Shown: positions 57,577 through 64,000 of the stretch, piece after piece
Position numbering within the stretch: position 1 is the stretch's first letter
Layout: each line of letters starts with the position of its first letter
NCBI GenBank assembly: GCA_025201345.1
Contig: JAIXMG010000004.1
Coordinates: 496,001-560,000 of the forward strand
Source of the DNA: Thamnidium elegans
Lineage: Eukaryota; Mucoromycota; Mucoromycetes; Mucorales; Mucoraceae
Direction: 5' to 3'
Length of the DNA stretch: 64,000 nt
Notes under the pieces: model-generated
Seen by the model: only the letters and a program-made list of their open reading frames with translations
Databases searched by the model: none
Told to the model about the DNA's origin: nothing
Position numbers and translations under genes: made by a program

Positions 57577-58819
57577 AATCAACCATGCATCAAGAAGTTA
57601 TTTTCTACGAAATGAAATATTATGCAGCCGATGTAGGATTTAATCATCCGTCTTTTGACGTATTAAGCAACTTAATTTAGTTATAAAAATATATACGTGT
57701 TCTAACAGAAGCTGTATTTTAGCTTTAATTCATTCTGTCAATGTTTTTAAAATTAAACAGTAAAATTCTTTTATACTGTTATAGATAGAAAACAATTTTT
57801 GCACAGAAAGTTATGATAAATAAATTAGACGAAAATGTCTTTTAAAAAGTAAAAGGGTACTACTCGCCTTATTTTTTTTTTTTTTTTTTTTTTGCCTGAC
57901 AGGGATCCGTGATGTAACCGGGTTTTATAATAATCCACACGGAATACAACTGAATATACAATATATAAACTAGTATATATGCATCAGTTAACCAAATCTA
58001 TAGCCTATATCCCACTCTTAAAGAATATATAAGAGTAATATGTTACTAATGTTACTATATTTTATTCAGGGGAGTATAAACTACATTATTTATGCCAGTA
58101 ACATATTTAGACTTTAATCGAATTACAGTTATCACATTTTTGTTTAAAAAAAGAAGAAACGATTGATAAAAACAAATCTTCTTTCTGATTCAGAGCAACA
58201 TATCTGTAATAGAAAAGAAAAACGAGGTAAATAAAGAAGAATACTAGGGTAATTTACATTGACCGTCGTGCACGGTTAGACAAAATACAAATTACTGCTA
58301 ATGTGGTACGAGTAAACAGAACTTTTTTTTTTTCTCTTCTAGATATTAATATTAACGAAGTTGCTGAAAATTAAATGCAAGGTTTTAATATAGTAGTTTA
58401 AATACGACTCTTATTAAAATAGTATTTTTATTTTATGACCTTTTTAAGGAGTAATAGAAGAAAAAGGCTAAGAAAAAAAATTATGTAATGATCACTTGTA
58501 TAGTTTTATATATTATTTTATTTCGATTACTTCTCTCAATATCGTAAATTGATAGATATCTGAGAAGGCGGTCGTAGTTTCTTTTTTTTTTTAAAAAAAA
58601 TAATAATTCGTGAACTGCCACTCAGTCGAAAAATAGAGATACCGAATATGAACATGATATATGCTTTTGGTAAGAGTTACACCATCCATATTTCAAAGCT
58701 GGGTTAACCGAGAGTGACGTTGTTTTAAAACGCTTTTTTATATATATATAAAGACTTTTTTTATTTTTGGCAGATATTACATTACAAGGTTTTCCGCTTT
58801 TAAAAAATAATAATAAAAA
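57577..58819. other. P450 promoter side and spacer
   Basis: No gene recognised over 1.2 kb. It has a T20 run at about 57871-57890 and a T11A8 tract at 58582-58600. Confidence 0.4.
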
Positions 58820-60857
58820 ATGGATCTCGAAAATACTTTAAAGCACATCGAAAACGCATCTCATCAAGCTATTGAGTATCTTTCTGAAAGAGCAAACTTG
58901 GAAAAGATTGGAAAGATTACTGCTATCTCTGTTGCTACCTATGTTGTTGCCAACGTAAAAAATACTTCAAAAAAAAAAAAAATCTGTGCCTGCATAACTC
59001 TAATTATTATTTTTTTATTCTTAATTATTTTATTAGAAATTATATGATGCTTTCTTAGGTCCTCTTGGAAGTGTTCCCGGTCCTTTCTACGCCAAGTTTA
59101 TTGAAGTTCCTAAGATCTTTATTGATATTCCTAAAGGAACAAGGTAATTGTCAAACATTATATGTTTTTTTTTGTGTATGCATGGGCCTGATAATAAACC
59201 TCTTTTTTCATTCTCAGTTTCCAAATGTTCAGAGATTTCCATGACAAATATGGACCTATCGTTCGTCTTGGCCCTAAGACTATCGCTGTTTCTGATAAAG
59301 ATTTAGTCAAGGACGTTCTTATTACTGAAGACCTTCCTAAGGGACCTCTCTATAAAGTCTTCCAAGGTATGTATATTTTGTTTGTTACACCATAATTTAA
59401 TCTTGTGCCCGGCGTGGAGAACCAATCTAAAAAAAAAAAAAAATGTATTTAGGACACGGAAAGCTTTCAATATTTAGTGCAACCGATAAAGAATGGCATA
59501 AGAGAAGAGTAAAAATGATAATTACTGTTACACCGAGAATTATATAACTTACCACTTTTTTTTTTAGAGAAGAGTTGTTGCTCCAGCCTTTTCCGTAAAG
59601 TATCTAAAATCACTTGAACCTTTCATGCACAATGTTACTTTGAACTTGGTCAATAAGATTGACAAAACTATTGCAAGCGATCACGGAGATGACAATGTTG
59701 GTCAAATTGATATTTGGACCTTGTTCAAGAGTTTTTCTTTGGACGTTTTAGGTGAAACCGCTTTTGGTACATCATTTAACATGATTGACGATAACGCTCA
59801 TTTTATCCCCAAGGCTATTAACGATGAAATGAGAAATGGTGCTATATCTGCTTACTACCCTTTGCTCTCTAAAATCTTTTTGAAGGGTGCTGGTAAAATG
59901 AACCCCAAGATTAACGAGGTAAGAAAAAAAAAGTATTCTATATAAAATGACACAAGTTTATTGATACTCAATTTGTATGTGTATAGTTCTTGAGAAGAGT
60001 TATTGATGAACGTCTTAGTGGAACTGAAAAGCGTGAAGATATTCTTCAAATTCTTATCGAAACCAAGGAAGCTGACGAGCAAGCCGATCGTTTAAATGCA
60101 GACGCTATCATGGGTGAAACTGCCTTATTCTTAATTGCCGGGTCCGAAACTATCAGTAACACACTTGGTTTCACTGTCATTAACTTACTTCGTACCCCCG
60201 ACGTTCTTGCTAAACTTTATGCTGAGCTTGATGAAGTTCATTTAGAAGAAGGTCAACTTGTTTTTGACCACGATCAAATCAAGAACCTTACTTATTTAAA
60301 CGCTGTCCTTTATGAGTCTATGCGTATTAACACCGCTGCCGGTAATGCTCTTCCTCGTATCACGACTGGTCCTACCAAATTAGCCCATTTGAATTTAGAA
60401 AAAGATGTAGGTTCTTTTTATAACTATTTCTACTTGTATATCTAACTCCTTTTTAGACTGTTGTTATGACTAACTTTTATCATATTCACACTGATGAAAA
60501 ATACTGGCCTAGCCCTTACCAATTCAAGCCTGAGAGATGGATTCCTGAAGAACAAGACAACTTTGAAGTAAATGATTTAGATGCCTTCTTCGGTTTCAGT
60601 GCTGGGTAAGAAAATACAAATACTTCTGAAAGAAAAAAAAAATAAGATTCTAATTCTGTGTAAATAGTTCTAGAAACTGTATTGGTAAAAACTTTGCTAT
60701 GCAAGAAATGCGTTTATGTTTAGCTTCTCTTTTAAAGAACTTTGAAATTACCCCTATTGCTGCAGAAATGGAACAAGCCAAAGAACTTAGAACATATATC
60801 ACCATGACCATCGCTAGTCATACTTTCGACTGTAAGGTTAAACGTAGAACTTTATAA
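58820..60857 (+). CDS. Cytochrome P450 monooxygenase
   Basis: Eight exons (58820-58954, 59037-59143, 59218-59366, 59453-59508, 59568-59918, 59987-60406, 60457-60605, 60668-60857) encode 518 aa. An N-terminal helix (about 29-45) serves as membrane anchor, followed by a proline-rich hinge (GPLGSVPGP). The I-helix is ETALFLIAGSETISNT, the K-helix ExxR is ESMR, the PERF-type segment is FKPERWIPEE, and the haem loop is FGFSAGSRNCIGKNFA with the axial Cys. All catalytic elements are present, so the enzyme should be active at the ER with a P450 reductase. Substrate cannot be told; it resembles the expanded Mucorales P450 families (CYP509-like, from memory). It does not look like CYP51. Confidence 0.92.
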
Positions 60858-61510
60858 AAAAAAAAGGAACTCTATGCATAACTAGTTTGTCATATTTATA
60901 CCTGCTGGGAAAGGATTTATATACTATAATATAATAAACATATTTATTTCGTTAAAAAAAAGAGAGTTATAAACTCGGCCAGTTCATCCGACTGTTCTTT
61001 GTCATACTTTGATTTCCTCGTGCACAAGTTGAAATATTCAATCACCATCTTTCAAAAAAGAAAAAAGCTTATTCTTTATTTTTATTATTCAGCGTATTTA
61101 TCTTTTTTTTTTTTTTTTTTTTTTCGTTAGTAGCATTGTAAATATGACAGGTACCGAACTGACTCTTTGAGTAAGAAACACTATGATGCACACGTGTAAC
61201 AAAGTGCTTTATTTCACTAATGTGACAGGAATTTACTTTTGTTCTATCTAATAAACTAATAGAAACTCAAACTTATAAAGCCATTGCCACATTTTTACTG
61301 TCTGTATATTAGAGTAGGTCCTAGTGTTCAAATAAATAAATTGTACATGTTACTACGTGAAGTGGCTGAAGTCGGCCCTCGAAAAAGCATAGTAACAAAA
61401 AAAAAAAAAAAAAATAGGTGGACCGCTGTGTTTACTATTATTTTTTTTAAAAAAAAGCGCGTTAATACTTCATCATCTTTATTCAGTTAGAAAAAAAAAA
61501 TAGAATAAAA
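60858..61510. other. Spacer between P450 and prefoldin genes
   Basis: No gene seen. It includes a T24-like run at 61101-61124 and a T8A8 tract (61441-61456) about 55 bp upstream of the prefoldin ATG. Confidence 0.4.
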
Positions 61511-62056
61511 ATGTCCAATATTAAAATGGTAAGTAAAATATATATATTCTAAAGTATAACTTTCATCTGATAAATATGTTTATAATAGTTAGATAAAAAG
61601 GAGGAGACTGATGGTGATATCGAAGTTTCTTGGGTTGATCAACAACGCATTAATGAGTTTAGTAAATACAATGCCAAGATTGATGATCTCGAGGATCAAT
61701 ATGAAAAGCTCAAGGTACACGCGTAATAATATTATTTTTTTTTTAAAAAAAAAGAAAAGAAGGAAAAGCGGTACTTATATTGTTTAATATAGCAAGAAAA
61801 AGAATATTTAGATGATGTTAGTATGGAACTCGAATTAGCGGATGAGGATGAGTTAGTTAGATATAAGGTTGGAGATGCTTTTGTTCATGTTACTGCACCA
61901 GAAGCTATTGAAAAGGTAGAAAAGGAGTCCGAGAAACTCGGTTTAGCACTTGAAGAAGTAACTCAACAAGTGACTACAGTTCAAGGGAAGATGGAAGCAT
62001 TAAAGAAGGAATTATATGCCAAGTTTGGTAATGCTATCAACTTGGAAAAGGAATAA
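61511..62056 (+). CDS. GIM3: Prefoldin subunit 4
   Basis: Three exons (61511-61528, 61589-61714, 61793-62056) encode 135 aa, the usual size. The beta-type prefoldin layout is clear: an N-terminal helix with SWVDQQRINEFSKYNAK, a beta-hairpin core (DDVSMELELADEDELVRYKV, GDAFVHV) and a C-terminal coiled coil. It is a subunit of the hexameric chaperone that hands unfolded actin and tubulin to CCT. The first exon codes only MSNIKM. Its stop lies 32 bp from the stop of the convergent NFU1 gene. Confidence 0.93.
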
Positions 62057-62088
62057 AAAGTTTATTATATTTATATACACATACAAAT

Positions 62089-62971
62089 CTATTTTTCGCC
62101 TAATTTTTTCTCGAGTTTATCAAATTCTTGAAGGGCTACAGCTTCAGATTCATCAATAACTTGTTCAACGCCTTGAACTTCAGGGATATAATGCATCAAC
62201 ATGTTTTCAATACCATTTTTAAGTGTGATACTAGAACTTTCACAACCTCTGCAACTACCCTTTAATTTGAGTTGAACGATACCATTTTCAAAACCACAAT
62301 ATTCAATATCACCACCGTCTTCTTGAATAGATGGTCTAATACGTGTATCGAGTAATTCTTTAATCATTTGAACTTCCTCTGAATCATCAGGATGAATAGC
62401 TGTGTCGTTAGCTGCTAAATCATCTTCGTTATAAACAATAGGTTGTCCTGATGCAAAGTGATCCATAATGGCTGAATAAATATCGGGCTTCATTAATTGC
62501 CATTCTCCACTTTCTTCCTTTGAAATGGTAATAAAATCGGGTCCAAAGAATACGCCAGAAATACCATCAATATGGAATAATTGTTTAGCAAGTGGAGATT
62601 TCATAGAAGAGCGAACATCTAAAAATTCAGCAGAGCCCTTTCCTAATACGGGTACACCAGGAATAAATTTAAGAGAATCGTCGTTGGGTGTTTGTTCAGT
62701 TTGAATGAACATGGTACGTACTTTATGTTGTAGGTGTATATGTTAGTAAAACGGTATCACTCTCTCTGTGTGTATATAAATCATATATGTATATACCTTG
62801 TTGCTTGCCTAATAAAGAACTAACTTTATGAGCATTGACACGATTACCCCACAAAATGTTGGTATTTGTCATCAAAGAACGCTTTACTGCATGGTTAGTT
62901 AATTGAGGGATAACTGCGCTACGCAAAGTAGTGATTCGCTTGAGTTGAGAGAGAACAAGTCGAGAAGTCAT
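62089..62971 (-). CDS. NFU1: NFU1, mitochondrial Fe-S cluster scaffold/transfer protein
   Basis: Two exons on the minus strand (62797-62971 and 62089-62720) encode 268 aa. The N-terminus is a basic mitochondrial presequence. The Nfu N-terminal domain starts with [20 protein letters not shown] and includes [19 protein letters not shown]. The C-terminal NifU domain has [17 protein letters not shown] and the cluster-binding CxxC in [19 protein letters not shown]1 delivers 4Fe-4S clusters to lipoate synthase and respiratory enzymes in the matrix. The 75-bp intron is set by phase. It diverges from NAA50 across 209 bp. Confidence 0.95.
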
Positions 62972-63180
62972 TTGAATAAATATAAGAAGTAAACTAATGA
63001 GAAAGAAAAAAGAAATAATAAAAAAAAAGGATGTATATATATAATCATGGGCCATCTTGTTGACGCTTGCAGTCACACTTTTTTTTTTTTTTTTTTTTTT
63101 TTTTTGCTTTAAACCAAAAAGGCTTTTTTTTTCCCTTATGTCATTTAACTAAAAAAAAAAATTCTTTTTTAATTTATAAC
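62972..63180. promoter_or_regulatory. Bidirectional promoter between NFU1 and NAA50
   Basis: A 209-bp spacer separates the two divergent starts. It holds a T27 run (63079-63105) that ends 75 nt before the NAA50 ATG and a second T-rich patch next to the start. Confidence 0.5.
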
Positions 63181-63734
63181 ATGGCTTCTCGTTCTGACCT
63201 TGGAGACGTTACTCCTAACAACTTGGGTCAAGTTAAAGTACTTCACAAAGTCTTATTCCCTGTCAACTATGGCGAAAATTTCTACACTGAATTATTAGAA
63301 GCTGGCGAATTCGCTAAATTAGGTACACACTGCAAAAGAAACAAAATACTCCTTGTTTGCCCCGAGAACTAAACTCTTTCTTTTAAAAACCCAACATAGC
63401 CTACTATAACGATGTATGTGTCGGAACTGTTTGTTGCCGTAAAGAAGTTGACGATACCAACCCCGAGCTTTTCAAAGTATACATGATGACAATAGGCGTC
63501 TTGGAACCTTACCGTCATCTCGGCTTAGGCTCTCAATTGTTTGAACATATTTTAGAACAAGCTAAACTTGCTAAAAACGTTTCCAAAGTTTACTTACACG
63601 CTCAAACAACTAACAATCGCGCTATTGAATTTTATAAAAAGTATGATTTTGAAATTGTTAGTACTGAAAAGGATTACTACAAGAACATTGAACCTAGAGA
63701 TGCATACCTTTTATCAAAGACTATTGAACAATAA
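63181..63734 (+). CDS. NAA50: N-alpha-acetyltransferase 50 (NAA50)
   Basis: Two exons (63181-63322 and 63400-63734) encode 158 aa. It begins with the NAA50-specific region LGDVTPNNLGQVKVLHKVLF and FPVNYGENFYTEL, followed by the GNAT acetyl-CoA loop, VLEPYRHLGLGSQLFEHIL (R/Q-x-x-G-x-G/A type), and YLHAQTTNNRAIEFYKKYDF. NAA50 associates with the NatA complex at the ribosome and acetylates N-terminal Met followed by hydrophobic residues; it also supports sister chromatid cohesion in animals. Complete and of normal length. Confidence 0.93.
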
Positions 63735-63850
63735 TAGATTATTATTATTTAAATAAATATATACTTTTTGTCTGTTTTTTTTTTCTTTTATATATTTATA
63801 TATTAATGCTTTTTATTTATGTATGTTACTTTTTTTTTTTTTTTTTGGTT

Positions 63851-64000
63851 TTAAGCAACAACAGGTGTTTCTGCTGCAGGCGTTTCTGTTACTGCCTCTG
63901 TAGTAACCATAGCAGCAATCTTTTCTTCTGCCTTCTTTCTGTTCTCTTCAGTAACCTTAGGTTGCTCAGCAACATAAGCCAATTTACGTTCTTTCAATTT
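63851..64000 (-). CDS. 3' end of a gene leaving the window, unidentified
   Basis: On the minus strand 49 codons plus TAA are open up to the window edge. The sequence is first helical and charged (KLKERKLAYVAEQPKVTEEN, RKKAEEKIAAM) and ends in a Thr/Ala/Val/Glu-rich tail, like the extension of some ribosomal or chaperone-like proteins. Which one cannot be said from this tail. It is convergent with NAA50 (116 bp between the stops). Confidence 0.6.
   Translation of the reverse strand, partial: KLKERKLAYVAEQPKVTEENRKKAEEKIAAMVTTEAVTETPAAETPVVA

Noticed and set aside
57349..57586. Minus-strand frames of 60-77 codons
   Set aside because: They coincide with the MITE and its right end and show no protein features.
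63568..63756. Second frame inside NAA50
   Set aside because: Shadow of the NAA50 coding sequence.
1..64000. CRISPR arrays, bacterial operons, rRNA genes
   Set aside because: No regularly spaced repeats of CRISPR type, no ribosome binding site pattern and no rRNA-like sequence; spliced genes show a eukaryotic nuclear origin.

Overview
The window reads as nuclear DNA from an AT-rich filamentous fungus, most likely an early-diverging mould of the Mucorales/Mucoromycota type. The reasons are the many short GT-AG introns (mostly 50-90 bp) with long T or A runs near the splice sites, closely packed genes on both strands, a fungal gene set (bZIP regulator of Gcn4/Cpc1 type, SAM-RA-MAPKKK, DUF1765, UPF0658-like protein, Ase1, Vps45), and transposon relics of the kinds that are common in Mucorales. 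The placement rests on recognising protein families by eye; no search was run. Exon boundaries were worked out by hand from splice sites, reading phase and family conservation.

Layout. 0-3 kb: mostly non-coding, with a two-exon unknown gene piece (801-1458). 3-19.4 kb: a run of plus-strand genes: LEA14-like membrane protein, HIT hydrolase (HNT1), a putative mitochondrial membrane protein, a SAM methyltransferase, DDB1, the Ase1/PRC1 microtubule bundler, the SM protein Vps45 and a Ste11/Byr2 MAPKKK. 19.6-23.3 kb: importin beta-3 (Kap121/IPO5) on the minus strand. 23.9-25.4 kb: a decayed repeat-family gene. 25.7-32.6 kb: an uncharacterised coiled-coil protein, the WD-repeat protein Jip5/WDR55 and a LIM-LIM-C1-RhoGAP protein. 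34.7-45.6 kb: a peroxisomal 4CL-like acyl-CoA ligase, a DUF1765 protein, an F-box fragment, a TMEM209-like membrane protein and a bZIP factor. 47.8-49.4 kb: a multi-pass UPF0658-like Golgi protein. 51-57.6 kb: a repeat graveyard holding an IS630/Tc1-type transposase with one nonsense codon, a 145-bp direct repeat, a piece of a PD-(D/E)XK-like gene, LINE ORF1 and LINE 3'-end fragments, a second transposase remnant and a 204-bp TA-flanked MITE. 58.8-64 kb: cytochrome P450, prefoldin subunit 4, NFU1, NAA50 and the 3' end of one further gene.

The intact genes are mostly housekeeping (protein import, vesicle fusion, DNA repair/ubiquitin ligase adaptor, mitosis, Fe-S assembly, protein folding, N-terminal acetylation) or signalling (MAPKKK, RhoGAP, bZIP). 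No operon-like system or gene cluster with a shared pathway is evident. The most unusual material is the 51-57.6 kb repeat region, the recurring T(n)A(n) palindromes, a 20-nt micro-exon and a GC-AG intron in the DUF1765 gene, and a possible dual-start HIT protein.
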